From the NCBI RefSeq assembly GCF_007992455.1, contig NZ_BKAH01000016.1, positions 1-49,809 of the forward strand: a DNA stretch of 49,809 nucleotides, given 5' to 3'. The position numbers were made by a program, and so were the translations under genes. Origin of the DNA: Microbacterium saccharophilum. Its GTDB lineage: Bacteria; Actinomycetota; Actinomycetes; Actinomycetales; Microbacteriaceae. Below are positions 9,963-19,057 of the stretch, piece after piece. Under the pieces are notes generated by a model. The model searched no databases. It was not told where the DNA came from and saw only the letters and a list, made by a program, of their open reading frames with translations. The first letter of the stretch is position 1; each line of letters opens with the position of its first letter.

Positions 9963-11168
9963 GTGGCCGGCTACCGGGATCTTCTGCGCACCCCCGGGGT
10001 CGCGCGCATCATCGCCGCCCAGCTGACCGCCCGCTTCCCGAACGGGATGACGAGCCTCGCGATCCTGCTGCATGTGGAGCAGATCACGGGGTCGTACGGC
10101 GCCGCCGGCCTGGTCCTGGCCGCCACATCGATCGGACAGGCGATCGCAGGACCGGTCACGAGCCGGTGGATGGGGATCTGGGGGATCCGCCGCGTCCTGA
10201 CGCTCACGACCGCCGTGTGCGCGGCCGCCGGGCTCGTGATGGCCCTCGTCCCGCTCGAGCTGATCGGCTTCATGCTGTTCGGGTTCCTCGCGGGGCTGTC
10301 GACCCCGCCCGTGCAGTCCGCCGTCCGCACCATCTACCCGAAGCTCGTCACGTCGCGCCAGCTGACGCCGCTGTTCTCCCTGGATGCGAGCCTGCAGGAG
10401 ATCATCTGGATCCTCGCGCCCGTCGTCATCACGCTCGTGGCGACGCAGGCGGGCACCGTCCCGGGACTCCTCCTCATCGTCGCGATCCTCGTCCTCGGCG
10501 GCGCGTGGTTCATCCTCTCCCCCGAGGTGGGCCGCGTCCGCATCCCGCGCAGCCGTCGCGCCTTCGGCAAGGTGCTCGGCAAGCCCACCGTGCTGCTGGC
10601 CACGGTGATCGGCTTCCTCCTCATCGGGGCGTGCTCGGCGGTGGAGGCGGGCGTCGTCGCGACCTTCGGCCACGGTGGCCTCGAGGCCGGCCTCGTCCTG
10701 GCCGTGTTCTCGGTCGGCAGCCTCGTCGGCGGCCTGAGCTTCGGGCACATCCCGATCGGCCGCTGGGCGATGGCGCGGCGGCTCATCGTCGTGACGGTGG
10801 GCCTGACGCTCACGTTCTTCTCCCTCTCGGCGTGGTGGCTCGGTGCGTCGCTGTTCGTCGCCGGGATCGGCATCGCCCCGGCCCTCGCCGTCATGTTCGC
10901 GATGACCTCGGCGAGCGTGAAGTTCAGCGAGACCGCCGAGGCCTACGGCTGGATCGGCACGGGCCAGCTCATCGGCGCCGCACTGGGCTCGGCGGCCGCC
11001 GGGTTCCTCATCGACGGGGTCGGCCCCGTCGGGGCGTACTGGGCCGGCGCCGCCCTGGCGGTCGTCGGCGTGGTCGTCGCGGTCACGTGCGTCCGCGGCT
11101 TCCCCGACCTGCGGAACCGCGACGCGAGCCCCATCCCCGACACCGAGCCCGTCCCCGTCATCACCTGA
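9963..11168 (+). CDS. MFS transporter
   Basis: A 401-residue membrane protein with about twelve hydrophobic helices in two halves, typical of the major facilitator superfamily. Short basic loops such as SRWMGIWGIRRVLT between helices 2 and 3 and GHIPIGRWAMARRLI between helices 8 and 9 fit the family A-motif positions. The central loop (about 180-205) is short and basic. It resembles small-molecule exporters of the SetA/arabinose-efflux group found alone in Actinobacteria. There is no regulator or pathway gene next to it to suggest a substrate. It is divergent from nrdHIEF and convergent with a small hypothetical gene. Confidence 0.85.
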   Translation: MAGYRDLLRTPGVARIIAAQLTARFPNGMTSLAILLHVEQITGSYGAAGLVLAATSIGQAIAGPVTSRWMGIWGIRRVLTLTTAVCAAAGLVMALVPLELIGFMLFGFLAGLSTPPVQSAVRTIYPKLVTSRQLTPLFSLDASLQEIIWILAPVVITLVATQAGTVPGLLLIVAILVLGGAWFILSPEVGRVRIPRSRRAFGKVLGKPTVLLATVIGFLLIGACSAVEAGVVATFGHGGLEAGLVLAVFSVGSLVGGLSFGHIPIGRWAMARRLIVVTVGLTLTFFSLSAWWLGASLFVAGIGIAPALAVMFAMTSASVKFSETAEAYGWIGTGQLIGAALGSAAAGFLIDGVGPVGAYWAGAALAVVGVVVAVTCVRGFPDLRNRDASPIPDTEPVPVIT

Positions 11169-11189
11169 CCGGCCGGCCGCCGCCCCGGT

Positions 11190-11594
11190 TCAGGAGATGC
11201 GGCGCAGGACGGCCAGCAGCGCGAGCGCGTACGCGTCCTCGGGCTGCGGGTGGTCGAACTCGTGCCGCTGCCCCGCGATCTGCACCTCGACGCGGTGCGT
11301 GTCGGCCAGGCGCCGCAACGCCCGGAACGCCCCGCCGAGGAGCTCTCGCAGCTGGTCCTCGCGCGGCAGCCACAGGGCGTCCTCGAGGGCGACGGAATCC
11401 AGCGCCCACTCGGTCGTGCCGTTGAAGGCGAGGATCATGCCGGTGGAGTAGTTCCGCGGCTCGATCGTCATCTCGCTGACGGTGAAGACGTCCGCCTCGA
11501 ACTCCGGCTCGTCGAGCTGGAACCGGTCGCCCGAGGCCGGCCGCCAGACGAGGCCCGCTTCGCGCAGCGACACGGCCAGGTCCGTCGAGATCAT
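11190..11594 (-). CDS. Conserved hypothetical protein, 134 aa
   Basis: A soluble acidic protein without signal peptide or membrane segment. A helix-strand start (DLAVSLREAGLVWRPASGDRFQL) is followed by a strand-rich middle (EADVFTVSEMTIEP, GMILAFNGTTEWALDS) and a C-terminal helix. I do not recognise a domain; similar short proteins occur singly in Microbacteriaceae, to my recollection. A GGGGGAGG stretch lies about nine bases before the ATG. It ends 21 bases from the convergent MFS gene, and its start is 54 bases from the divergent acyl-CoA dehydrogenase, so it may be regulated jointly with that gene. No function is assigned. Confidence 0.7.
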   Translation of the reverse strand: MISTDLAVSLREAGLVWRPASGDRFQLDEPEFEADVFTVSEMTIEPRNYSTGMILAFNGTTEWALDSVALEDALWLPREDQLRELLGGAFRALRRLADTHRVEVQIAGQRHEFDHPQPEDAYALALLAVLRRIS

Positions 11595-11636
11595 GCGACC
11601 ATCCTCCCCCACGGCGCCGGCACCCCGGCGCGGGAG

Positions 11637-11648
11637 GACAATGTTCGG
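11637..11648 (+). promoter_or_regulatory. -10 element for leaderless acyl-CoA dehydrogenase gene
   Basis: GACAAT (11637-11642), six bases before the GTG at 11649; one base from the TANNNT form. Confidence 0.4.
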
Positions 11649-12827
11649 GTGACCGCATCCGCATCCGCTCCCGCCTTCGCCGCCGCGACCTTCCTCCCCG
11701 ACGACCTGCTCGAGCGCTTCCGCGAACGCGCGGCCCGCGTGGACCGCGACAACGTGTTCCCCGACGAGGACCTCGCCGAGCTGAAGGATGCCGGCTACCT
11801 CGCGATCCTCGTCCCGCAGGCCCTCGGCGGCGCGGGCCTGGGTCTCGCGGAGGCGTCGGTGCTGCAGCAGCGGCTCGCCGGCGCGGCGCCGGCGACCGCC
11901 CTCGCCATCAACATGCACCTCGTGTGGACGGGCGTCGCGAAGGTCCTCGCCGACCGCGGCATCGAGACGCTGCGGTTCGTGCAGGAGGGCGCCGCGGCCG
12001 GGGAGGTCTTCGCCTTCGGGATCAGCGAGGCCGGAAACGACCTCGTGCTCTTCGGCAGCGACACGGATGCCGCCCCGCAGCCGGACGGCTCCTACGCCTT
12101 CACGGGCACCAAGATCTTCACCTCGCTCGCCCCGGTGTGGACGCAGCTGGGCCTGCACGGCCTCGACACGACCTCCCCCGACGGCCCGCAGATGGTCTAC
12201 GCGTTCGTGCCGCGCAGCGACGCCGTCGTCACCCGCGACGACTGGGACACCGTCGGCATGCGCGGGACGCAGTCCCGGACCACCGAGCTGCACGGGGTCG
12301 TCGCGCCCGCCGACCGCGTCGTCCGCCGTGTGGCACCGGGTCCGAACCCCGACCCGATCGTGTTCGGCATCTTCAGCGTCTTCGAGCTGCTGCTGGCCTC
12401 GGTCTACACCGGCATCGCGCGGCGCGCGATCGAGGTCGCCGTGGCGACGGCGAAGAAGCGCACGTCGAAGAAGACGGGGGCGACGTACAGCCAGGACCCC
12501 GACATCCGCTGGCGGATCGCCGAGATGGCGCTCGCGTACGACGCCCTCCCCCCGCAGCTGGCGTCGCTGAGCCGCGACGTCGACGCCCTCGCCGACCACG
12601 GCGCGCAGTGGTTCGCGCTCCTGAGCGGCATCAAGCACCGCGCCGTGACGACCGCCAAGCGGGTCGTCGACGAGGCGGTGCTGGTCGCCGGCGGCTCGTC
12701 CTACTTCAGCGGGAGCGAGCTGGGGCGCCTCTACCGCGACGTCCTGGCGGGCCTGTTCCACCCCTCCGACCCGGAGTCCGCGCACAGCACCGTCGCGGCC
12801 GCGTGGCTGGGGCCGGTCGACTCCTGA
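11649..12827 (+). CDS. Acyl-CoA dehydrogenase family protein
   Basis: A 392-residue flavoprotein of the acyl-CoA dehydrogenase superfamily. The N-terminal helical domain has VPQALGGAGLGLAE (about 55-68), the mid beta-barrel has FAFGISEAGNDL and GTKIFTSLAPV, and the C-terminal helical domain ends with LVAGGSSYFSGSELGRLYRDVLAGLFHPS. The family oxidises acyl-CoA thioesters or hydroxylates or desulfurises aromatics. The region normally carrying the catalytic Glu was not resolved. YSQDPDIRWRIAEMALAYDA matches the dibenzothiophene-desulfurising (DszC/SfnB-like) branch only loosely. The GTG at 11649 is chosen from the -10 spacing and because the protein then begins near the first helix. Substrate unknown. 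Confidence 0.8.
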   Translation: MTASASAPAFAAATFLPDDLLERFRERAARVDRDNVFPDEDLAELKDAGYLAILVPQALGGAGLGLAEASVLQQRLAGAAPATALAINMHLVWTGVAKVLADRGIETLRFVQEGAAAGEVFAFGISEAGNDLVLFGSDTDAAPQPDGSYAFTGTKIFTSLAPVWTQLGLHGLDTTSPDGPQMVYAFVPRSDAVVTRDDWDTVGMRGTQSRTTELHGVVAPADRVVRRVAPGPNPDPIVFGIFSVFELLLASVYTGIARRAIEVAVATAKKRTSKKTGATYSQDPDIRWRIAEMALAYDALPPQLASLSRDVDALADHGAQWFALLSGIKHRAVTTAKRVVDEAVLVAGGSSYFSGSELGRLYRDVLAGLFHPSDPESAHSTVAAAWLGPVDS

Positions 12828-12828
12828 G

Positions 12829-13101
12829 TCAGCGACCCTCGAGGTCGTAGGCCTTCAGCAGCTCCGCGACGGCCTGGTCGCGCTGCGGGCCGCCCTCCTC
12901 GAACATGTGCGTCACGTGCGTGCGCAGGTGGTTCTCCAGGAGCATCTTGTCCAGCGACGCGAGCGCCCGCTGCGCGGCCCGCGACTGGGCGATGATGTCC
13001 ATGCAGTAGTCCTCGTTCTCGATCATCTTCGCGAGCCCCCGCAGCTGCCCCTCCAGGATGCTGGTGCGGTGCATGGCGCGCTTCTTGATGTCGTCGATCA
13101 C
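12829..13101 (-). CDS. CsoR/FrmR-family metal- or aldehyde-responsive repressor
   Basis: A 90-residue all-helical DUF156 regulator. Seen residues are His11 in the first helix, Cys33 in DYC, then His58 and His62 in NHLRTH. CsoR proper uses Cys-His-Cys to bind Cu(I); here the last ligand position holds His62, giving the Cys-His-His set known from RcnR, though RcnR's N-terminal His3 is absent. This protein may sense another metal, or formaldehyde as FrmR does with its N-terminal Pro2 and Cys35. The GTG at 13101 is chosen because TATCCT precedes it by six bases and the protein then has family length. There is no metal exporter next to it; it is divergent from DUF445 and convergent with the dehydrogenase. 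Confidence 0.85.
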   Translation of the reverse strand: MIDDIKKRAMHRTSILEGQLRGLAKMIENEDYCMDIIAQSRAAQRALASLDKMLLENHLRTHVTHMFEEGGPQRDQAVAELLKAYDLEGR

Positions 13102-13113
13102 GCGGCCAGGATA
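13102..13113 (-). promoter_or_regulatory. -10 element for leaderless csoR-like gene
   Basis: TATCCT (13108-13113, minus strand), six bases before the GTG at 13101. A weaker GAGGAT-GACGGC-ATG (13124-13138) faces the other way for the DUF445 gene. Confidence 0.5.
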
Positions 13114-13135
13114 CGCCGCGTGCGAGGATGACGGC

Positions 13136-14407
13136 ATGGCACGCACCTCGATCGACCTCCTGAGCCCCGCGGACCAGGAGCGTCTCCGGGGTCTGCGCTT
13201 CATGAAGGGCGTGGCCCTTGGCGCACTCGTCCTCATGGCGGTCATCTTCGTCGCGGCGTTCGCGCTCGAGGAGCAGTACCCGTGGCTGGCCTACGTCCGC
13301 GCCGCCGCGGAGGGCGGCATGGTCGGCGCGCTGGCGGACTGGTTCGCCGTGACGGCGCTGTTCCGGCATCCGCTCGGGATCCCCATCCCGCACACCGCGA
13401 TCATCCCGCGCCGCAAGGACGAGATCGGCCGCACCCTCGGCGAATTCGTCGAGACCAACTTCCTCGAGGGCGGCGTCGTCCGCTCCAAGCTGGAGTCGAC
13501 CAACATCGCGGCCAAGGCCGGCGAGTGGCTGAGCGAGCCCGAGCACGCCGAGACCGTCGCGGCGGAGGCGTCGACGATGGCCGCCGGCATCCTGCAGGCC
13601 CTGAGCGACGACGAGGTGCAGGACCTCATCAGCGACCTCGCGCGGGAGCACCTGCTGAGCCCGGAGTGGGGCCCGACGGTCGGCGGCTGGCTCGCCCGCG
13701 TCGTCGAGGCGGATGCGCACCGCGGGGCCGTGGACCTCGGCATCGACAGCATCTCCACGTGGCTCGAGCACAACCGCGACTCCTTCAGCGGGCTCGTCTC
13801 CCGCCGGCTCCCCTCCTGGGTGCCCTCGGTGGCGATGCGGCTCGTCGACGACACCGTCTACCACGAGGCCGTGAAGTTCGCGGCGGCCATCGGCCGCGAC
13901 CCGCAGCATCCGGCCCGCAAGGCCGTCGACGGCTACCTCACCCGCCTCGCCGACAACCTGCAGCACGACCCGGAGACGATCGGTCGTCTCGAGGATGCCA
14001 AGAGCGCCGTCTTCGACAGCCCCCGGGTCCGCGCCCTCGCGGCGGAGGCCTGGCACACCGCGAAGACGGGGCTGCTCCGGTCACTCGACGATCCCGCCAG
14101 CCCCCTGCGGCGCCGCGTGGCCGCCGCGCTCGCCGAGATCGGGGCGCGCCTGGCGACCGATCCGGCTCTGCAGCGACGGGTCGATGACCGGGTCACGGAT
14201 GCCGCGGTGTTCCTCGTCGACCGCTACCGCCACGACATCGCCTCGATCATCACGGACACCGTCGAGAAGTGGGATCCCGCGGAGACCACCGAGAAGATCG
14301 AGCTCATGGTCGGCCGCGACCTGCAGTACATCCGCCTCAACGGCACCTTCGTCGGCGCGCTCGCCGGGCTCGCGATCTTCGCGCTCGCGCACGCCCTGTT
14401 CGGGTAG
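13136..14407 (+). CDS. DUF445 membrane protein
   Basis: A 423-residue protein with one hydrophobic segment near residues 23-42 (GVALGALVLMAVIFVAAFAL), a large helical region, and a C-terminal hydrophobic segment (FVGALAGLAIFALAHALF) that anchors the other end. The conserved signature GGMVGALADWFAVTALFRHPLGIPIPHTAIIPRRKDEIG begins near residue 60 and defines the DUF445 (YjiN-like) family. The function is unknown; a role at the cell envelope is suggested by the topology. It stands alone between the divergent csoR-like gene and the downstream cyclotransferase-like gene, which has its own promoter. Confidence 0.88.
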   Translation: MARTSIDLLSPADQERLRGLRFMKGVALGALVLMAVIFVAAFALEEQYPWLAYVRAAAEGGMVGALADWFAVTALFRHPLGIPIPHTAIIPRRKDEIGRTLGEFVETNFLEGGVVRSKLESTNIAAKAGEWLSEPEHAETVAAEASTMAAGILQALSDDEVQDLISDLAREHLLSPEWGPTVGGWLARVVEADAHRGAVDLGIDSISTWLEHNRDSFSGLVSRRLPSWVPSVAMRLVDDTVYHEAVKFAAAIGRDPQHPARKAVDGYLTRLADNLQHDPETIGRLEDAKSAVFDSPRVRALAAEAWHTAKTGLLRSLDDPASPLRRRVAAALAEIGARLATDPALQRRVDDRVTDAAVFLVDRYRHDIASIITDTVEKWDPAETTEKIELMVGRDLQYIRLNGTFVGALAGLAIFALAHALFG

Positions 14408-14427
14408 GGATGCGCGGCCCCGCGGAC

Positions 14428-14439
14428 TAGCCTGAGGGC
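14428..14439 (+). promoter_or_regulatory. -10 element for leaderless GGCT-like/hutG/sixA operon
   Basis: TAGCCT (14428-14433), six bases before the ATG at 14440. Confidence 0.5.
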
Positions 14440-14787
14440 ATGGCCGCCGAACCGGAAGAGCTGCTGTTCAGCTACGCGGACATGCGCGATCCGCAGCTGC
14501 AGCAGGACATGTTCGGCCGCGTGCTGCCCGCCGAGCCCGACACCCTTCCCGGATACACCGCCGACTACGTCGAGATCGACGACATCCGGTTCAGCGACCG
14601 GACCGGCCGCATCGTGCACCCGCAGCTGCGTCGCACCGGCAATCCGCGGGACAAGATCGTCGGAGCGGTGCTGCGGCTCACCGTCACCGAGCTCGAGGCC
14701 GCCGACGAGTTCCAGATGGCGATGTTCCGCCGTGCCCGGGTGACGCTCGGGAGCGGCCGCGAGGCCTGGGTGTACCTGATCGCATGA
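14440..14787 (+). CDS. Gamma-glutamylcyclotransferase-like (AIG2 family) protein
   Basis: A 115-residue cupin-like small protein. LLFSYADMRDPQLQQDMFGR is the nucleotide-like first loop of the family, in a Y-A-D-M form of the usual YGTL. LPGYTADYVEI and the later LTVTELEAADEFQ, with the likely catalytic Glu in ELEA, complete the fold. Members release 5-oxoproline from gamma-glutamyl compounds. The stop overlaps the hutG start (ATGA), so it is translationally coupled to formimidoylglutamase, a glutamate-forming enzyme. Whether the link is metabolic or accidental cannot be told from sequence. Confidence 0.75.
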   Translation: MAAEPEELLFSYADMRDPQLQQDMFGRVLPAEPDTLPGYTADYVEIDDIRFSDRTGRIVHPQLRRTGNPRDKIVGAVLRLTVTELEAADEFQMAMFRRARVTLGSGREAWVYLIA

Positions 14788-15701
14788 GCACCCTCTCCGT
14801 GGATCCGCTCTGGCCGCGGGCCGGCGGCTGGCCCGCGCCCGACGGGCGCGTGGATGCCGTCCTGGTCGGGCTGCCGGCCTTCCGCACGTCGCTGAGCCCC
14901 ACCGGCGCGCACGCGACGCCCGCGGCGGTGCGCGACGCGCTGCGGCGATACAGCCCCACGCTGCTCGGGCCGCCCCCGATCGACCTCGGCGAGGCGCTGC
15001 GCATCGCGGATGCCGGCGACGTCGCCGAGCCGGACGGCCCGGAGGGCGAGGCGGCGGTGCGATCCCGCGTGCGCGCGCTGCGCGCGGCGGCGGACCTCGT
15101 CATCGCCCTCGGGGGCGACAACTCCGTCACGTACGCGGCCGCCCAGGGCGCCGCCGCGACGGGGCTCATCACCCTCGACGCGCACTTCGACCTGCGCGAC
15201 GGCGTCTCCAACGGCTCCCCCGTGCGGCGGCTCGTCGAGGACGGGCTCGACCCGCGCCGCATCGTGCAGATCGGCATCGCCGACTTCGCGAACTCCGCCG
15301 CCTACGCCCGCCGCGCCGCCGAGCTGGGGATCACCGTCATCCCCCTCGAGGATGTGCGCCGGCGGCAGGCGGCGGAGGTCATGGCCGAGGCGCTGGAGAT
15401 CGCCGGCCCCGACGGTGCGGTGCACCTCGACGTCGACCTCGACGTGTGCGACCGCGCCGTCGCCCCCGGCTGCCCCGCATCGGTGCCCGGCGGGCTGCAG
15501 GCCGCCGAGCTGCGCGCGCTCGTCCGCGCCGCGGCGCGCGACCCGCGCGTCGGCAGCGCCGACATCGTCGAGGTGGACGCCACCGCCGACGCTCCGGACG
15601 GCCGCACGGTGCGCCTCGCGGCGCTCTGCGTGCTGGAACTGCTGGCCGGCCTCGCACTGCGCGAGGGCGCGGCCTCACGTGAAGGGAAGACACGACCGTG
15701 A
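14784..15701 (+). CDS. hutG: Formimidoylglutamase (arginase family)
   Basis: A 305-residue ureohydrolase-fold enzyme expected to split N-formimidoyl-glutamate to glutamate and formamide, the last step of this histidine route. Manganese-binding motifs are present: GGDNS (about residues 110-114), DAHFDLRD (about 132-139) and DVDLDVCD (about 215-222). The family is shared with arginase and agmatinase; hutG is preferred because hutH, hutU and hutI lie within 5 kb and the DAHFD form is typical of formimidoylglutamases. It is not in the hutHUI transcript: it lies on the other strand, between the cyclotransferase-like gene and sixA, with overlapping stops and starts. Confidence 0.85.
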   Translation: MSTLSVDPLWPRAGGWPAPDGRVDAVLVGLPAFRTSLSPTGAHATPAAVRDALRRYSPTLLGPPPIDLGEALRIADAGDVAEPDGPEGEAAVRSRVRALRAAADLVIALGGDNSVTYAAAQGAAATGLITLDAHFDLRDGVSNGSPVRRLVEDGLDPRRIVQIGIADFANSAAYARRAAELGITVIPLEDVRRRQAAEVMAEALEIAGPDGAVHLDVDLDVCDRAVAPGCPASVPGGLQAAELRALVRAAARDPRVGSADIVEVDATADAPDGRTVRLAALCVLELLAGLALREGAASREGKTRP

Positions 15702-16168
15702 CGACACTCGTGCTCGTGCGGCATGCCAAGAGCGATTGGGGCCGACCCGACCTCGACGACCACGACCGGCCGCTCAACGACCGCGGCCGGGCGGACGCGC
15801 CGCGCATGGCCCGGCGCCTCGCGGCCACCGGCATCCGTCTCGACACGATCCTCGCGTCCACAGCGCTGCGCGCCCACACGACGGCGCAGGTCTTCGCGGC
15901 GCAGCTCGGCGCACCGCTGCGCACCGATCCAGGGCTGTACGGCGCCCCTGCGTCGGTGCTGCTGCAGACGGCGGCCGCCGAGCAGGCGAACGCTGTCATG
16001 GTCGTCGCGCACGATCCCGGGATGACGGTGCTCGCCGAGCGGCTCTCCGGCGGCGGCATCGGTCACATGCCGACGTGCGCCGTCGCGGTGTTCACGTGGG
16101 AGACGGACGACTGGGATGTCGTGACGGCGACGGATCCGGACGCGTGGGAGTTCGACAGCCCGCGCTGA
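15698..16168 (+). CDS. SixA-type phosphohistidine phosphatase
   Basis: A 156-residue histidine phosphatase. The RHAKSDW motif at residues 8-14 carries the phosphorylated His, LNDRGRADAPRMARRL follows as in SixA, and VVAHDPGM holds the second catalytic His. Members remove phosphate from phosphohistidine proteins or small metabolites. Length is normal. The GTG start overlaps the hutG stop (GTGA) and makes it the third gene of a coupled set. It converges with hutI, whose end is 23 bases away. A role in histidine breakdown is not implied by the family. Confidence 0.85.
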   Translation: MTTLVLVRHAKSDWGRPDLDDHDRPLNDRGRADAPRMARRLAATGIRLDTILASTALRAHTTAQVFAAQLGAPLRTDPGLYGAPASVLLQTAAAEQANAVMVVAHDPGMTVLAERLSGGGIGHMPTCAVAVFTWETDDWDVVTATDPDAWEFDSPR

Positions 16169-16191
16169 GACCGCCGCGCCGGGAGTCCTGG

Positions 16192-17385
16192 TCAGACCGG
16201 CGCGCCGGCGACATAGACCTCCCGCACGAGCGGGACGCCCGGCCGATAGGCCAGGTGCACGCGCGTCGGCGCGTCGAGGACGACGAGGTCGGCGCGCGCG
16301 CCGGCGCCCAGGTGCCCGACGTCGCTGCGGCGCAGCGCCCGCGCACCGCCGGCGGTCGCCGCGTGCACGGCCTCGGCCGGCGTCATCCCCATCTCGCGCA
16401 CCGCGAGGGCGATCATGAGCGGCATCGAGCTCGTGAAGCTCGTGCCGGGGTTGCAGTCGCTCGCGAGCGCGACCGTCACCCCGGCGTCGAGGAGCCGGCG
16501 CGCATCGGGGTACGGGTGCCGCGTGGAGAATTCGACGCCCGGCAGCAGGGTCGCCACGACCTCCGACCCCGCGAGGGCCGCGACGTCGTCGTCGGAGAGG
16601 TACGTGCAGTGATCCACGGACGCCGCGCCGGCTTCGACGGCGAGCCGGACACCGGCGCCGTAGCCGAGCTGGTTGCCGTGCAGCCGTGCGGGCAGGCCCG
16701 CGGCGGTGCCGGCGCGAAGGATGCGGCGGGTCTCCTCGGGGGTGAACGCGCCCTCTTCGCAGAACACGTCGATCCACCGCGCATGCGGCCGGACGGCGTC
16801 GAGCATCGGCCCGCACACGAGATCGAGGTACGCCTCGCGGTCGCCCGTGAACTCGGCCGGCACGACGTGCGCGCCGAGGAAGGTGACCTCGCCGGTGACC
16901 TCGGCCGCGAGCCGCGCGAGCCGCGCCTCGCCGTCCACCGTGAGGTCGTAGCCGGTCTTCACCTCGAACGTCGTCGTGCCCTGCCGGTGCAGTTCGGCGA
17001 CGAACCCGGCCAGGCGCGCGCGCAGCTCGTCCTCCGTCGCGGCGCGGGTCGCCGCGACGGTGCGCCGGATGCCGCCGGCCGTATACGGCGTCCCGCTCAT
17101 CCGGGCTTCGAATTCGTCGGCCCGGTCGCCGCCGAACACGAGGTGCGTGTGCGCGTCGACGAATCCGGGGATCACCGCCCGGCCGCCGACGTCGTGGACG
17201 GTGGTGTCGGCGAACGCCGCACGCGCCGCGACGGCGGCATCCGCGTCCCCCTCCGGTCCCGCCCAGGCGACGACGCCGTCGACGAGGAGCAGCGCCGCGT
17301 CGGTGATCGTCCCGGTCGGGTCGCCGGGTGCAGGCGTGTTCGTCGTCAGCTCGGCGATGCCGGTCAGCAGCAGCGCGGCGGTCAT
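16192..17385 (-). CDS. hutI: Imidazolonepropionase
   Basis: A 397-residue amidohydrolase that opens 4-imidazolone-5-propionate to N-formimidoyl-glutamate. The metal motif [16 protein letters not shown] (near residue 75) is specific for HutI. Further elements are [19 protein letters not shown], and [17 protein letters not shown] with the metal-binding Asp. The ATG at 17385 overlaps the hutU stop (ATGA) and gives family length, so it is taken over longer in-frame starts that run into hutU. It is the last gene of hutHUI. Confidence 0.95.
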   Translation of the reverse strand: MTAALLLTGIAELTTNTPAPGDPTGTITDAALLLVDGVVAWAGPEGDADAAVAARAAFADTTVHDVGGRAVIPGFVDAHTHLVFGGDRADEFEARMSGTPYTAGGIRRTVAATRAATEDELRARLAGFVAELHRQGTTTFEVKTGYDLTVDGEARLARLAAEVTGEVTFLGAHVVPAEFTGDREAYLDLVCGPMLDAVRPHARWIDVFCEEGAFTPEETRRILRAGTAAGLPARLHGNQLGYGAGVRLAVEAGAASVDHCTYLSDDDVAALAGSEVVATLLPGVEFSTRHPYPDARRLLDAGVTVALASDCNPGTSFTSSMPLMIALAVREMGMTPAEAVHAATAGGARALRRSDVGHLGAGARADLVVLDAPTRVHLAYRPGVPLVREVYVAGAPV

Positions 17386-19040
17386 GGCATCGGCACGATC
17401 AGACCGCGCTCCCGGGCGACCTCCCGGGCCCGCTCGTAGCCGGCATCCACGTGCCGCATGACACCCGTCCCGGGGTCGTTGGTCAGCAGTCTCGCGAGCT
17501 TCTCGGCCGCGAGCGGCGTGCCGTCGGCGACGGTGACCTGCCCCGCGTGGATCGAGCGGCCGATCCCGACGCCGCCGCCGTGGTGGATCGAGACCCACGA
17601 CGCGCCGGATGCCGTGTTCAGGAGCGCGTTCAGCAGCGGCCAGTCGGCGATGGCGTCCGACCCGTCCGCCATCGCCTCGGTCTCCCGGTAGGGGCTCGCC
17701 ACCGACCCGGCGTCCAGGTGGTCACGGCCGATCACGATGGGGCCCGCCAGCTCGCCGGCGGCGACCATCTCGTTGAACTTCAGGCCCGCGAGGTGGCGCT
17801 CCTGGTAGCCGAGCCAGCAGATGCGCGCCGGGAGCCCCTCGAAGTGCACCTTCTCGGCAGCCTTGTCGAGCCAGCGGACGAGACCGGCGTTGTCGGGGAA
17901 GAGCGCCTTGATGGCCTCGTCGGTCTTGCGGATGTCCTCGGGGTCGCCGGAGAGCGCGACCCAGCGGAAGGGCCCCCGGCCTTCGGCGAACTGCGGACGG
18001 ATGTACGCCGGCACGAACCCGGGGAACGCGAAGGCGCGGTCGAACCCGCCGAGCTGCGCCTCCGCGCGGATGGAGTTGCCGTAGTCGAAGACGGCGGCGC
18101 CGGCGTCCTGGAAGCCGACCATCGCGGCGACGTGCTTCGCCATCGATCCGCGGGCGCGCGCGGTGAATCCCTCCGGGTCACGCGCCGCCTCGGCCTTCCA
18201 TTCCTCGAACGGAATGCCCACCGGGAGGTAGGCGAGCGGGTCGTGCGCGCTCGTCTGGTCGGTGACGATGTCGACGGGCGTGCCGCGCAGCAGCAGCTCC
18301 GGGAAGACGAGCGCCGCGTTGCCGACGACGCCGATCGAACGGGCCGCGCCGGATTCCTTCGCCGCGACGGCGCGGGCGACCGCGGTGTCGAGGTCAGGAG
18401 CGACCTCGTCGAGGTAGCCGTGCGCGACGCGGCGCTGCAGGCGCGACGCGTCGACGTCGACGATGAGCACGGCGCCCTCGTTCATCGTGACGGCCAGAGG
18501 CTGCGCACCGCCCATCCCGCCGGCGCCGCCGGTCAGGGTCAGGGTGCCGGCGAGCGACTCCCGGCCGAGCGAGCGGGCGACGGCCGCGAACGTCTCGTAC
18601 GTGCCCTGCAGGATGCCCTGCGTGCCGATATAGATCCACGAGCCCGCCGTCATCTGCCCGTACATCGTGAGGCCGAGCGCCTCCAGGCGCCGGAACTCCG
18701 GCCACGTGGCCCAGTCGCCGACGAGGTTCGCGTTGGCGATGAGCACGCGGGGCGCCCACTCGTGCGTGCGGAAGACGCCGACGGGCTTGCCGGACTGGAC
18801 CAGCAGGGTCTCATCCGGCTCGAGCTCGTCCAGGGTGCGGACGATCGCGTCGTACGCCTCCCACGACCGCGCCGCCTTGCCGGTGCCGCCGTAGACGACG
18901 AGGTCCTCCGGATGCTCGGCGACCTCGGGGTCGAGGTTGTTCATGAGCATGCGCTTGGCGGCTTCGGCACCCCAGCTCTTCGCGGTGCGCTCGGCGCCGC
19001 GCGCGGCGCGCACCGGCCCCCGCTCGTGGCCTGCGGTCAT
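17382..19040 (-). CDS. hutU: Urocanate hydratase
   Basis: A 552-residue NAD-dependent lyase converting urocanate to imidazolonepropionate. Recognisable blocks are [86 protein letters not shown] for NAD binding, and [18 protein letters not shown] near the C-terminus. Length fits the family. Two starts compete: ATG 19061, which overlaps the hutH stop, and ATG 19040, preceded by AGGGGGA. The second is chosen for its ribosome binding site and because the family begins close to this point. It is the second gene of hutHUI. Confidence 0.96.
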   Translation of the reverse strand: MTAGHERGPVRAARGAERTAKSWGAEAAKRMLMNNLDPEVAEHPEDLVVYGGTGKAARSWEAYDAIVRTLDELEPDETLLVQSGKPVGVFRTHEWAPRVLIANANLVGDWATWPEFRRLEALGLTMYGQMTAGSWIYIGTQGILQGTYETFAAVARSLGRESLAGTLTLTGGAGGMGGAQPLAVTMNEGAVLIVDVDASRLQRRVAHGYLDEVAPDLDTAVARAVAAKESGAARSIGVVGNAALVFPELLLRGTPVDIVTDQTSAHDPLAYLPVGIPFEEWKAEAARDPEGFTARARGSMAKHVAAMVGFQDAGAAVFDYGNSIRAEAQLGGFDRAFAFPGFVPAYIRPQFAEGRGPFRWVALSGDPEDIRKTDEAIKALFPDNAGLVRWLDKAAEKVHFEGLPARICWLGYQERHLAGLKFNEMVAAGELAGPIVIGRDHLDAGSVASPYRETEAMADGSDAIADWPLLNALLNTASGASWVSIHHGGGVGIGRSIHAGQVTVADGTPLAAEKLARLLTNDPGTGVMRHVDAGYERAREVARERGLIVPMP

Positions 19041-19057
19041 GGCATCCCCCTGTGTCG

